Source: Paracentrotus lividus
Taxonomy: Eukaryota; Echinodermata; Echinoidea; Camarodonta; Echinidae
Direction of reading: 5' to 3'
DNA length: 64,000 nucleotides
Assembly: GCA_940671915.1 (NCBI GenBank)
Contig: CALNVZ010000174.1
Coordinates: 23,077,127 to 23,141,126 of the forward strand
In this document: piece by piece, positions 30,701-44,346 of the stretch
Position numbering within the stretch: position 1 is the first letter of the stretch
Layout of the letters: each line of letters begins with the position of its first letter
Notes under the pieces: model-generated
Database searches by the model: none
Told to the model about the DNA's origin: nothing
The model's input: only the letters and a program-made list of their open reading frames with translations
Made by a program: the position numbers and the translations under genes

Positions 30701-33700
30701 GCGTTAGTGTGTAACAAAAATGATGGGGCTTCAATAAAGAAGCCTAAGTTCAGAATAATTGATATTAATAATTTTTTTCACCTGGGCCTGCTCAACTTCT
30801 TTTTCCCTATCAGTAATAATATGAGATATGTAACTTATTTTTATGAATCTCGTGACTAAAATAAGAATTAGTGTAACTCTATATTATTTTTAGTATTTTT
30901 TGTTACGAGCCCTGTATTTTAACTGGGAAGGCCTGGTTAGTTAGTTTTATTTTTCTTAGGGACTGGATGAGGGCTAAGCGGCGCGGGATATCTTTAACAT
31001 GTAAACATATCACTGACACAATTCGGAAAGCGAACAAAAATCGGGGACACATTTTTAGATGGCTCTTATGTAGAGCCGCAATTTAATGATGGTGTGTAAT
31101 TATATTATCGGGATAGTATAAATAAAGGGAGCTAAAAACTCAATCTAAGGGTGTGCTTCGTCTATGGTCTGTTGTAACGAATGACAATTTCAGACGACAG
31201 TGTATCATTATAGCATCCAAAGTTATATCTAATAGTAGTATAATTAACATAAAGTCATAATGTGCGGCAGGCATTCGCTCCCCATTAATAATTACTACCA
31301 TAAACTTATTCAAAAAATGTGTATGTGCGAAAAATGTCACTTGTCAAAAGGCTTGGGGGCTAGGCATATAACTCTACCGATGGCCAAATATCGGTGTTAA
31401 GACAAACTATCAGTTCTAATGTTCTTTCCACAAGGAGTTAATTAGCCAATTGCCCACTATAACTAGGAATATAAACACTAGTATAGTGAGTCAAGTGAAC
31501 TCTCGGTACTTCCGGTAATAAACAACATCCGTATATCTTTCGAAACCCACTTTGCTCTAAAGGCCGCTGGACATTTCCTTTTTTGCACACACTCGCTCGA
31601 AACGAGACAAATCTTCGTGTCGTAGTGTATTATCAATAATATTCCGACATTAATAAGTCTTCTGTATTCTTTCAAAAAATTTCTGTTTATGCCTCTCAAC
31701 AAATATATTTCTTGTGAACGGGTATTCAAATTACCATATAGGAGATACAAGTAAGTCGATTTGGAAGAATTCACAAACGAAGAACGATACAATATCATAC
31801 TCCCTCGTACCTCAAATCTACTTCAGGAGGACCCTGGTTCTCAACAGTCGCTTTGACAACTGTGTATGGGTAGATATCTTCACAGGAGTATTTTTATAGT
31901 AATTTTTTCCTCCATTTTCGACTTTCCCGATGAAGATATTTGACAGGACGATCTATGAATGAACACAGACTTTTTTTCGAATATTATCATCTTTTGCTGG
32001 GCGGCGAAAATTTTCGACCCTAAGAACCATCCATCCACGAGGCATACCACAACTGGAATGTAGGTGTTAAAGACTGAACGATTATGAATTGATTCAATAA
32101 TCCATGATTGTTTCGACACAAAGCTTCTCATTGTAAAAGTGTGAGTCCAGTTATGAGTTTTCATATTGTCAATTGTTACAATAGATTGGTTTGGAGATAG
32201 GCTACGTTCGCTCGTGGCGTAGACGCGGAACTCAGAGATGCCGAGCCATGTTAGTAGCGTCAGTTATGTGGCCCGGTAGAAGAAGAAGAGCGGATGTGAG
32301 GCTTGTATGCAATTTTTGGTAGGGATCAATTTGGATCTGTCGCTCCCGGGAAGTAGATCGTCCTTAGCTTCGGTCATCCATGGCGATTCTATTTCTCCGT
32401 TTTTACAAAACGTTCGCTATGTAAAAACTTTAAGATGAATTAGCGAATCCAATATTGCTTTATTAATCTACCCTCCTTTTTTGGGCCTTATTGCATTCAT
32501 TCTAGGGCAGAGTGGAAGTTCTTGCTAGGTGTCTCTTCATCCCAGAGCTGTACAGAGAAGTGAGTTGGCGAATCGTAACGAAGACTGTATGGTATTAGTT
32601 ATCGTCTAAAAGTGGGCAAGGCTTTTGCATATTGTGGGTAGTATTGAATTTTCTTATTTAGAAGTTGCGTGTGGGAGTGAATATGATTCTGGAGGAAAAC
32701 AATTGACACCACAACAACACGGTTCTAACCATAGTATCATCCTTACCCTGCACTTTAATAACTGCCGGCATGGCACAGAAATATTGGGGTCGATGTTGAC
32801 GAAGACTAAAAAGGCTCTCAGGATTCGGTGATTTACGGATTGGGGACGATAATTAAAGAGTTGGAATATTATGTGGTGAACATTTAGGGGGGAATTAATG
32901 ATATGTCGTAATCTTGGGTTAGTATCTATTCACAAGCTATGGTAAGGTACTTTGCATTAATGTTTATATTAGGAGATTATTGATGTTATTAATTATAAAA
33001 GGGTGTAATCTTCTCTGTGGCTAAACATTTGGTGGTTTTGTCCTGATTTTTGGGTCTGATTCCGTGGTTGATTCGTCTGGATTTTCGTCTTAGATTATTG
33101 TTCTAGAATGTCTGTTTCATCAAATTCGTTGGATTTACACTATGAATTCGATTGCGTAAATCCGCTCGGGTACTTTTACCTGATAATTCGTCTGGATTCC
33201 TTTCAGTAATATGTGGTAGGAGGCTCCTGCTAGTCGCTCTTGGCTTGGTGATCTCTTTATTGGATTTAAACACTCCCCATCAGCGCCACGCTCAATTAAT
33301 CCCTTCAGTCAAGTCTTTCTTCTCCCTCCCCGGTAACGCAAATTAAAGTTGAAATTTCTTTTGTTAGTTTGTGGGGTCAACTGGTGTATTCTTCATCATC
33401 GGTAGAGCGGGACGCCTTTTCTTTTGTAATGGGGGGGTTGGCGTCTATCAGCGTCCAGTGAACAAACATACAATGATTTTGTTCGATGATGTCTAGCAAA
33501 ATATAGGTCTCTTGAATGTAGCTTAAAACTCTCGACGGATTTCGGTAAAAGTCAAGTGGGAGCACTATGCCTGTAAACTGTACCGCCATACATTTTAATC
33601 AGTCAAATTTGTTAATTAACTATTTCTCTCACAGACCCCGCCATACAACTATCTCCAAAATCCATGAAAATCTAATGACGCATTCTTTGGCTGTAAAATA

Positions 33701-35089
33701 TGCTCCATTTGTATATAAATTATTGCGTAAAAGTTCAGAAAGAAGAATGGGGACATTTTGAACATAATTGGTGCGTTTCGTGGAAAAAAAAAATTACACT
33801 CGAGATAATAAAAAAAATAAATATAAAGTAACATGATTAAAGTCAGTGTTTGCGTTTCCAGGTGAATATTATGAGCAGATTTGTTTTGCTTATACTTCTG
33901 TCGACGTATATTTTTCACCCGGTTTCCTATTAGGGATGTTTGAAATCCGCAAGACTAGATGTACCCATGCATGGGCCACGTCTATGCTGTTCTCCTTTTG
34001 TATTTATGTGGTTTATCCATGTGTTTGATAAATAGTGGTGGCCCTCGTCGCTGTGGTAGCGCGCATTACGTCGATTAGAACCTAGATAACGGTTTGGTTC
34101 TCCGAAGTGGGGGACCATCGAAGGTAGGTGATTCAAGTATAACGTGTGGGCCGGTTGGCACGGCGCTGAATACAGTCAGTCATTTGGTGAGTCGAACCTG
34201 TCTGAGATGACTAATAAAGGGGAACATATTGGCATTAATTGATAAAGGGACTATAAGTTTATCCCGTGTATGACCATCCATAAGTCTTGCGAGATGGATT
34301 GTCTTCTGTAGAGTTAACATACGGGTTGAATTGAAGAGCCTGGTATCTTGCGAGTAGATGCGCTTACTACATTATGTACTAGACGTAATTTATTACTTTG
34401 ACAGAATTTTGCCTTTTTTGTTTGTGTAAGTTATGGGAGGCTTACTATTATTACTGACTTATGGGGTTTTATTTAATCGGGGATTATAAGTATATGGTCA
34501 GCTATTTTTCGTGGTGTCATATTATTATAGCCAATGGCCTTATAGGATTGTGAGTAAATCTTAAGAGACACTAATTAATATCGATCTGGTGACTAACAAA
34601 AGGTAGGTGGACAAAAAGATCCAAATTGATGCAAGTACTCAACCCCCTAATAGATGCCAGAAATATATAACAGATTGCAATGATTAATGAGTAAAAATTT
34701 AACACAGAAGTTGAGAGTTTCAAAGATAGCAGGACAGGAGCTAATACATACAATCATATGTTCTGGACTTAGGATTCTGATTTATTAATACTCTTTTAAT
34801 AACCTTTTTTAAAGAGTTAATTTATTCGTACTGTTTGCGGCCTATTTAGTCATGAATGCCTGATGGGAAGGACTGTCCGGTATTTCGAATATGTCCAGAA
34901 AGTCGGGTCTCCTGCAACAGCAAGCTCATTTTCAATATCCTTTCTAAATAAATAAAAATAAAAAATTGGGCATTGCTCACTCGAAGTATGGGGCATAGTA
35001 TTGTTGGCAGTAGTTGCTGGTTGTGTGCGTGGTGTGTGTGTGTTGTATGGCTGTTGGTGTCTTAAGAGTAGTTACGTTACGCTGATGGA

Positions 35090-35500
35090 GCAAGAGTAGT
35101 ACCTAGCTCAGTGTAGTAGTAGTACGTAGTAGTAGGTAGCTAGTAAGCCTGAGTAGAGTACTAAGGTTCAAGTACGAAAAAGTAGTAGTAGTTAGTAAGT
35201 AAGTAGTACATGTGGTCAGTATGCCTAGTAGTAGTTCAGTGGTAAGTAAGGTCCCGTATGAAGTAGTAGTACGCTAAAGTAGTGAGTATTGCAGGAGTAG
35301 ACTCGTCCAGCTCCGGACGACATCACGTAAGTAGTAAGGTAGTAGTTAGTAAATCTGAAGTTATGCTACCAGTAGTGAGTCGTAGTGAGTAGTAGTATTT
35401 AAGGTAGAGTGTAGTAGTAGTAGTAGTAGTAGTAAGTAGTATTAAGTCAGTAGTAGTAGTAGTAGTAGTAGTATCAAGTAGTGCATGTACAGTCTAAGCA
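35090..35500. repeat. Degraded (TAG)n / (AGT)n microsatellite
   Basis: Short clean runs of GTA/TAG units are broken every few units by random insertions. This is the pattern expected of a trinucleotide repeat read with many insertion errors. Confidence 0.75.
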
Positions 35501-38254
35501 GCTACTCCGTGTACGCTACCCACGGGCCATGGAGTCAGCTAGTGTAGTAGTAGTGAAGCTAAGAGTTAAGTCAGTAGACTATCAAATTAATAGGGTCAGC
35601 TAGTAATGTGATAGTAGTTAGGAAACAGCACGTCTACGACCCACCACACGGCCAGCATGTGTGACAAGGTTCAACACAGCAACTGCGTAGAGGTACATTA
35701 ATAGGTGCCGTTTGTAAAGTAGCTTTTAGTTTCAACATGGACCACCCCCCCAGCGCAACTATTAGTAGTGTTAGTAGAGCGCTGCCCCTCGCCCCGACGA
35801 ATTGGTTTCTTATAATCTATCTAAACACTCCCCATGTCCAATCCAAAGTTAGATTAATGGTTAATGTATTAACATGTTTAATTCGGGTGGGTAACGGATA
35901 GGCATCCTCTTCTTATTTGTATATTCCTGACTCTTTTTTAACTTCCTCTTACACATAGATTATCCATATGGTAAGTATATTTACAAATATTACGACATTG
36001 GACAACGAAAACCGTAGCCGGATATCGTGGTTAAGCGATAATTGGCATTTTCTTGATAAAAAGAGAGAAGTATCAGTACAAGCATAGATCTAATGGTACT
36101 CATAATAGAGCACCACAGCAACCTTCATAAGAGGCAATAAGTACTAGAACCTACCTGTGAACACGCTAGTGTCCCTTGGAGTTGTGCAAGGTTAGGTTTT
36201 TGAACGTGTTCTGAGAATGATGATTGAATATTTTGTTTTTAGCTATAAAGGTGGACATCTATTTTTTTTCATTCTTAGCAAATCCTCTTCGGTTTATTAT
36301 TTTCTTATATGAATAGCACAAAATAGTTATAATTTGTTTGCTCTATGCGTTAGCAGTCTTAGCACCTTTCTTTATTTTCTTCTTGAATATGTTTGTCCCT
36401 CGGGTATCCAATAAACGCTATCCTTATATTTTTTCTACAAAGAAATCTTGTCCTGGCCTAATTGGGATTGCTTCTACGTTTACTTTTTTGGGGGGGGATC
36501 CTCTGGTTATGCTAACGGGCACCTGGGGCTATATCTTGGCATTCTCCTTTCCTCCCAACACTTGACAGTGTGAGGATAACCGCTTGTCAGATGGCAGTTC
36601 TTTTTCCAAAAGAGGGGAAAGAGGGTTTTCCGTCTGTGACATACAGTGGAGAAATTCAGGTTTTTGTATTGTGTAATGTCAGGTCGAGGTTCACGCAAAC
36701 CCCGGGCTTCGCGGTTGCGTTTGACGGCAACTCACGTTAGCACCGAATAGGTGGTAGCTGAAAAGAGGCCGGATCGGAGCGGGTCTCCTTGGAAAATAGA
36801 TTGAACGTCACCAGTATGTGTCAGTTTTTGGTTCATCTCTTTTCTCATTCACTTTGAGGGGCAGAATGTATGTTCTCCCCTTTTTATTGTTTTTCGCACG
36901 GCCCGATCTAGAAGCACACCGAAAACCATCAACGTCCGGACAACTACTTTCATTCATTCGCAGAACACCCGTTTTTGCCTTAGTTAAACTTTCCTTTTTT
37001 CTCTACGTGCTTGTGTACAAGTTACGCTTCCGTCATTAATTTGCAACGATCTTAAGTAATAGCGGGTATACTTTACATGCAGGAGTATATTTGCGTAAAC
37101 TGCGTGGACTGGATGTCATACTATTGTTTATATTGTTCTCACGTAAGTTAAATCTATCTCAATAATTGGCTCTTGGGACAGGACTATCAAAGAGTGCTAG
37201 CACTTGAGTCTTATCTCTTTTTTTTTTCCATCCCTCCCATTTCCTAACAACAGCGTAGCTCGGACTATCAACAGCTCGCACAAGGGAGTGGAGTGGGTAA
37301 GAGAGGAGAGTACCCACACCACGCGCACGATTTTGGTGAAAATTGGTCGCGGGAACTACTTTTTTATTACCATCGTTGTACGCCCTCTGAGAAATTGAAG
37401 TGTTCAAAAAGAATTGGCATAAGTAAGGGTATAAAACCAACAAAAACCCCCACTTCAAATTTGAAAATGTATCATTTTGTCAACCTGTTTAACTTTTTAA
37501 TGATTGATTGACTTCCTTAAATTATCTTACAATTTTGATCCTCCCCTTAAAGTCATTTTTGTGTTGTGATATTATCAGCATAAACAAAACAAAAACAACC
37601 ATACTTTGGCCATGCTAGCGAATAGATCTCGTTTCTATGAGATTTTTTAGTTTGTGGCTATAGATTGGTACTGAGTCTATTTAGTGACAGAATATTACCG
37701 TTTCGTAAGGCTAGGTAGATATGGGTCCATACTATAGATAATATTGAAGAATTTTTTTAAGAAGGATGTTTTACTCTAATTTTCCTAATATTTTATTTTT
37801 TATTTTTTTGGGAATTTTCCATCGGGATTGAGCATATCAGTGTTTAAAGCCAGAAAATGCACATCAGCCATAACGATGAAAGCCTTGCGTCTAACTGTTG
37901 ATATTGTGGTCTTGGGTACCATAATCTAAAGTCCAGGATTAACTAAAACTTATCCTTCTACGCTCCGATAAAATGTGATCTTTTAATGGTGTTCCTACCT
38001 GCCTGCAACCCCAGGCGATCTGTATGTTCAACTAGTGATTTAAAAACTCTATGAGGCTCTTCAGGATATAGTATTTTGGAGTTGCTGCGAAGATAGAATT
38101 TTTTCATAGGTGCTTTTTCCTTTTAATATTGATATTTAAGGAGGGATCGACCATCGTATGACAAAAATAGCCTTAATGGTCCCAGGTGACAAATACGTTG
38201 TACTGCAACTCCTTGCTTTTGGATTGACAGTTAAGTCTGGCACTAGAATTATTG

Positions 38255-39500
38255 TGCATGGAGAATGACGTAACACATTCTCTGATGTCTTGATTTCCCT
38301 TTTCTCTCGCCCTTCGCCACCTCCCCATTATGCCACGCTTTCTAACGGTTTGGTGAGTGGTTTATCAACACCAAACATGGTTACAAAAGCAACAGGAGAA
38401 TCCGTTAAGATTTGGTAGAGCATACAGAAAGACCAGATTATGTCACTGTCAAGTAGGCCTGGTAGTTTTTTGGCATAAACAACTCGAAAAATAAAATCCA
38501 TTGCTTAGCAGAATGAATGGACTTTAATTTAAAAAGATTCAACAAGCAGCTAACAAACTAAAGCTGAAGTTACATTCCTTTAAGATTCTTTAAAATATTT
38601 TAGCAACTAATTTTTTGTGGTTGGTGTCTGGTCAGCGTCTAAAATTACTATTGGATATTCATCTTAATCCGCAGATTTTCTTTCTATAATCTGGGTATGA
38701 AATGAAAAAGATCACAATTTCCCTTTAGAATATATTGTAAGTGATTTGTTCCACCTTGTGGGTTCTTGTAGGAACTGAGCGGCGTCCAATTCAGTGTGTG
38801 ACTATGTTTGTTTGGATGGTGTAACACCGTGTGTTCTCGCTGGATAGAACAGTTGTCAAAAATGGGATTAAAAGTGAAACATGTGTTTTGGTTTGGTCTG
38901 GGTGATGGAGTAGCGCATTAACTCCATAAGGGATAAGATTATATCTAATTAGAAAAATTAAAGAAGTATTGGGTGCAGATGATACACGTTGTATGGGCGG
39001 GACCTAACAATGGTTCGTGACGAACACTTATCTCTGAGATACTTATTTTGGTGGGAACTCTATGAACTTCTACAATAATCAGAAAGGAATTATTTATTCA
39101 TTTTATTAGTCAACTTTCTCATTTTCATTTCTTCTCTTTAAGGTCTCCTACTTCTGAACACTTAATAAGAATAGGTGTGGACGGGATTCCTTCAAAATGT
39201 AACAACAACAACACAACAATGCAACCTTCCACTACCAAAGGCCAGCTTTAAACTACAAGACTAAATGTACTAACCCCTTCTTTTTTCTTTACATACATCC
39301 TTCACAGTTAAATGATACTACAATCAACCTCTTGGTCAAGAGAAATCCACAGTATTACCTCAACTACAACATTTTAAGTCCCACACGCACGCGGGACAGA
39401 GCAAACGCACGACAATTTACTGAACACGGGGCATCCAAGTATATACCACAGAGTGTCGGTCTCAGAAGTGAAGCGGGAAAACACATTAAAGAATATTAAT
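38255..39500 (+). pseudogene. Noisy duplicate of mucin-gene exons (47944-48159 and 48581-49019)
   Basis: TTGGTGAGTGGTTTATCAACACCAAACATGG at about 38350 copies the signal-peptide exon, and CTCCTACTTCTGAACACTTAATAAGAATAGGTGTGG at about 39150 copies the start of the Thr-rich exon, both with disrupted frames. Splice sites and reading frame are lost. Most likely a false duplication in the assembly; a true decayed tandem copy is the alternative. Confidence 0.7.
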
Positions 39501-41289
39501 AACGGAGCTGAACATAATGTCACTTGAGCTATAAAAATAATTCACAGGGCATCCAGCCCTGTAGTACGACTCGCAACACCCCACCGGCAGTCTGTTCCAG
39601 TATTACATTGAAACAACTAGTATACGAGGTGTCGCAACAGTGTATACTAATGCATCAGTTTAGTACTTATCTATTCTATAATTATTAATTTATTACTATG
39701 GAAGGTCATTACTCTAGTTAAATCAGGTTAAAGCAATGTCTGGCATAATCATATACCAGGAAACACAACATAAAAGAATAGTGAAGGTATTGTAGATAAT
39801 TATGGTTAAACTGATTATTTAATTATATAGAGACAAATACAATTAGCTCATTGGTAAGGCACAACATTTTAGGTAAGGAGCAATAGCGTTCAGCAAATGG
39901 CCAAATTGCCCCTGTTAAGCGGGGGTGTCTTCACTTCAGGAATGCTTTGACAAACGATCAACGATGTAATGAATGTTTGGTAATATAATAGAGTGAGCAC
40001 CTATTATACAAACTCCATCGTATGGTAGGGGTATCTACTTAGACATGGGTGGTATTTTATATTATGTATTGCTATGTTGCAAGCTTATTGAAGAAATGCA
40101 TGTTTTGTTGATACCCTATTAAATTAGGGTAGGATAGACACATTTTCATGATACGATGTAATAACTTTAGTATTGACCATTGATAATCTCTGGTGGAACA
40201 TATAACTGCCGAATTAAGTAAATGGTGTGAAAAATTTATGGCTACCTTGTCAATGGTTGTTTTTACTAAGGTTTTTCTTCCTTTGTGAATACTTTCTGCT
40301 CGCAAATTAGTGTAGTATGTTCTATGTCATATAAGACATCGGAAAGAGGTTTAAGACAATTTTTTCAGATAAAAATTTTCATGAAAAAAAATTAATAACA
40401 TCACTCTTGAAATTTGGCCTTTTCTTCAGTTCTTATTATGATAAATCCGCTAATTACGTCGGAAATTTTCAAGATAGGTGGATTTAAAATTTTTTTCATT
40501 CCCAGAGAGAAACAACAAACAAACTTAAAACACTCTGGGATATGTGAATTAGGAACATACAATTACAGCTCAGTTTGAAGAATTGCGATAAGTGAAATGG
40601 TTATTGTTAAAAGGGTGAATTAGGGTTTGTTTTCTGAAAGTTGTTTTATACGGAGTCTTCGTCATTGTAGCAGATGGTTCAGTTGCTTGTGTGCGGAGAT
40701 GGAGGACTCTGGACTCTTGTATGTATGCACTGCACTGCGCTGTCCTGTTACTGCATTACTGTTCTAAGGATATTCAGCTTTGGAAATAAATTATTAAGAT
40801 ACGATGCGCTCGAACTATGTGAAGCTTTCATTCGGCAAACTATGATTCAGAATAGATATATTTCCAAAAGTTGTGCACATTACGCATTCATAACTGCATT
40901 GGCTTCCAATTCTGTGTTTTAGAGAGGGATATGATCATGCAGTTTTAATTCTATCAATTCAGAGCAGATTTGTTGTTTATTGTATTCCTTTTAACATTCC
41001 ATTTTAATTGGCACTATTCAAATTTTAAGTATCGTTTCTGTTGTATATAGTTCATTTCTCTCAAGTGAATCAAATATTTGTCCACCATAACAATTTTGTA
41101 AAAACATCTACACTTGTATGAAAAACAAAAGACATGACATTGCACTTATCAGGATGCCATGCTATAAGAGCTGGGTATAATGATAATATATACGCCTTGA
41201 GACTCTACAGCTAGAGTATTTGGTGCAACAACACACATTTATTATTATTAATGATATTCTCATATCTGTCTGCCTTCTTTGTACAATAT

Positions 41290-41870
41290 ATATGAAGAGG
41301 TCTTTTCCAAAAGGTACTACATCCATATCTTTTAATTCAGAGAAAAATGTTTTAATTTAGGAATTCTTGGGAATTAACTCAGATTGTTCTAGACTCTATG
41401 TACTAGGGGACCGTTTTAACAAAATCTTAGTAACAAGTCTTTTTCTGTAATGATATTTTTTTTTTGTTGGTTCTGTGGATGTAGTACTTTTGGAACCATA
41501 CTGTCTCAGAGTAGTAAATTGCCATGTATCTCAGCAATTTTTTATTCAAAAGGAACATTTTTTATATTATAAATAATAGATGTATGTTTTAAAAAATATC
41601 AAACGTTGCATTGAGTACATAAAGTTTTCCATTTTTACTGATGCTCTGGCGAACCCAGCTAACTACGCATTATTTACATGCAAATAAAACAAATACATTG
41701 GACTACATAAAAGTGATGTAGTACAATTTTGGAAACGAACTGAAAATGGATGTAGTACCTTTTTGGAAGGGAATGTTTTTGAAAGTAATTTTTTCACCCT
41801 TCCATTGAAAAAGTAACGAATTTGATGTAGTAAATGTGAATGTGATGTATACTTTTTGGAAATGAGATCT
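41290..41870. repeat. Duplicate of the GGATGTAGTACC motif-array element
   Basis: Repeats the element at 50006-50693 with indels: an inverted motif at 41304-41324 and forward motifs near 41478, 41713, 41747 and 41842. Confidence 0.75.
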
Positions 41871-42266
41871 TTCATATATTCATTGTCTAGGTTATGGTAT
41901 TCATGTAAATATTTCTGCTGAGAAATTCATAAAAGAGCATGATCTTTCACTGAAAGTACATGTAATGTATGCTCCTCCTAAATTCTGAATGTAGTTCTGT
42001 ACATGGATGTACGATGTATGCCTGGAAACATGGATCCATTGTGAATGGGAGGAAGGAAATGATTTAGTTGTTAGGTTTTAGATGTTCAGCTTCTATCCAT
42101 AGAACAAGAGGATGACAATCTTAACCTTTATAGTGTAATCCTCGCAGACATTTAATCTTGCATGTTAACTTGAAATCAATTGTTTCCTGTGATACTGAAT
42201 TCCATGGAAGTATACCCAATTACAAAAAGTGTATATCAAATACGTCTTGCAAATTACTTCATGGAA

Positions 42267-43127
42267 TTAAGAGATAGCTCTGGACCGAACACAATGATTG
42301 CCATGGAACAGTTCCACAAAAGGAACCAGGTTGGCCTGATTAGGCATAACAGAAGGGCTGGCCGCATCATAATGCAGCAGATCAGTTCCCTGGGTTTCAC
42401 CCGACTCTGGTGACCTGTGGAAATCTCCCTGATTACAAAGTGACTTGTTTGACTCTAACAAGTCGTCAAGGCAACCAAGAAACTCATCTGGATCTTCGGA
42501 GGAACGATCCACAACAGTTGACACGCGGTGACTCACAACTTGACTACTGCCTGGAATTACTTCATGACCAAATTCATGACAAACAACATCATCAAACTCA
42601 TAGCCAAGGATATTAGCAGCCATGCGCGCTCGTGATATGATTTGTTTTTCATGATCAGGTAGGTAAGGGCATATACCAATATGGTGGAAGTGGGGCCGAT
42701 TGGATTCAAGGCAAAGCGGGCATTTTCGGATTGGCGAGCTACATTGGAGCGAAGCAGGCCCATGGCGATTCTGATTGGATTGATCATTGCAAGTTACATG
42801 AGAATCTATGACCCTAACCTCAGAACACGGTTGACGGGGCCTGTCGCATTGGGAGCTAGGTAATTGACTGTCATAATATTCATATTCGTAATCATTCGTT
42901 TCATAATCATCATAGTCACAATCGAGACTGTGTATACGTGCTTCATTTTCTTCATATTCACTATCTAGGTGATCACTCTCATAGTTGTTAGACTCATTTT
43001 TACTGACACACTGATTTGGATACTTTTTAGGTGTACTGATTGTTGATCTGTAAATGTAATTGTAATCATCATAGAACTCCAACATTGGAATACTAGTAGT
43101 AGAATCACTGGTAAAGATTGTGCACAT
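42267..43127 (-). CDS. Retroelement gag-like fragment with extended zinc knuckle
   Basis: A clean 286-codon frame. Residues 16-90 are rich in Asp, Glu and Tyr. Residues 134-162 read RKCPLCLESNRPHFHHIG then ICPYLPDHEK, a C-x2-C-x8-H-x4-C arrangement that resembles retrotransposon gag knuckles but with a longer C-to-H spacing; the following PYLP...ISRARMAANIL resembles the segment after the knuckle in invertebrate LTR-element gag proteins as I remember them. No reverse transcriptase or LTR was found around it, so it is an isolated fragment or a small derived gene. Its frame is intact, unlike the noisy sequence just to its left, and it begins immediately after that junction. Confidence 0.5.
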   Translation of the reverse strand: MCTIFTSDSTTSIPMLEFYDDYNYIYRSTISTPKKYPNQCVSKNESNNYESDHLDSEYEENEARIHSLDCDYDDYETNDYEYEYYDSQLPSSQCDRPRQPCSEVRVIDSHVTCNDQSNQNRHGPASLQCSSPIRKCPLCLESNRPHFHHIGICPYLPDHEKQIISRARMAANILGYEFDDVVCHEFGHEVIPGSSQVVSHRVSTVVDRSSEDPDEFLGCLDDLLESNKSLCNQGDFHRSPESGETQGTDLLHYDAASPSVMPNQANLVPFVELFHGNHCVRSRAIS

Positions 43128-43826
43128 AAAAGGGGGTGGCCTTGCTGATAACTAGGCCTACAAGTAACTATGAGGTACCCCTAAGTTAGGATCTATGAGC
43201 TGGGGACGAGGTTGGTGGCTCAATAATACTGTGATCAATTCAACTTCAAGAACATCATATTCATATTCATAATCAACACAAATCATCATGTATCACACTA
43301 TCACGACTGACAAAATCATTTTCAGTCACATATTTATCTTTCTCATTTTTACTGATTCACGAACAATCGGAACATAAAGAAATATTAGAAAAACAATTAA
43401 AATCAAGACACTACTGATTAGTGTGGCCTCTCGCTCGGGCCAGGTGGAGGCGATTTAATCACCTCCGCCTAGGGGACAGGGGACAGTCGGGAATGACTAT
43501 GAATGGGACTACGGCACTGATGTGTATGCTCAATATCACCTATCACGACAAAGGATTTGTCGACCAACTGGTTGCTAGGCTAGCATGAAACCCATCGGTG
43601 TGCAGTGCAGGCAAGGTTCAAAATCCAAGCTGCCACCACGACAATAAATTAGACAAGGATGGGAAACCAGTTACAGTAAATATCGAGTTTAATAAAGCTA
43701 ACTTCAACGAGCTTACCACACATAAACAGATACCGGCCTGGAAGGGGCGTAGAGGGCAACAAACCATAATTACAGTACACATCGATTAAACTGGTTGACA
43801 TGATTAAACAATAACATAATGGCGCA

Positions 43827-44346
43827 GAGACGTTGTCGGAACTTGCTAACGATGTAAATAAATCGAACCGGCCAATAATTTTTACTTGCTGGCGTCTTAA
43901 AGAAGTCTACTAAAAGATTGAACATGTTTGACTTTTGTTCCATTTCCCTCGACGCCCTGAAGTCTCAGGAGACATCACCACGACGTCTCCACGACTCAAG
44001 AGACTCTTAATTGCGAACCCATCTCATTGCCATTGAGATACGTCCTTTGACAAATGAGATTGCATTTCATTGAAACTTTGTGTGACAAAAGCCCCCAAAA
44101 CTATGAAACCAACAATTTATAAAAAGTTGGTTTCATACCCTAAAAAAGAAAAACTTGGAAAAAATGGGTTTTGTACCTATCACCTTCAAATGACCCTAAC
44201 TCTATGACCCCTTACAGTTTGGACGTAAGAAATGTCTCAAATTAAAGCTGATGAGTTTTTTAGTATTTTATCACAAAAATAAATCATATACTTTTGAAAT
44301 GACTGACCTTTGAAGTTCGATTACCTTTTTTTAGGAACACACTGTA
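43827..44346. mobile_element. Right-hand part of the Tc1/mariner-like foldback element
   Basis: Matches 27263-27772 throughout, with small indels, starting at GAGACGTTGTCGGAAC and ending GGAACACACTGTA. Its end is the exact inverse of the left end at 26601. The left arm is absent. Confidence 0.85.

Larger units (their letters stand above)
28000..42265. other. Low-accuracy sequence, probably uncorrected long-read fill with duplicated content
   Basis: 28040-28690 aligns to 44515-44960 and 37465-42265 aligns to 47558-51100, in both cases with frequent small indels and inserted bases on this side and better sequence on the other. No reading frame above about 110 codons survives and no repeat family of the rest of the window is cleanly recognisable between 28.7 and 37.4 kb. 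I cannot support any gene here. Real sequence may be hidden in it, but single-base detail is unreliable. Confidence 0.8.

Noticed and set aside
29750-37511. Various 60-106 codon frames
   Set aside because: They lie in the low-accuracy sequence, have no recognisable similarity and are of the size expected by chance in AT-rich DNA.
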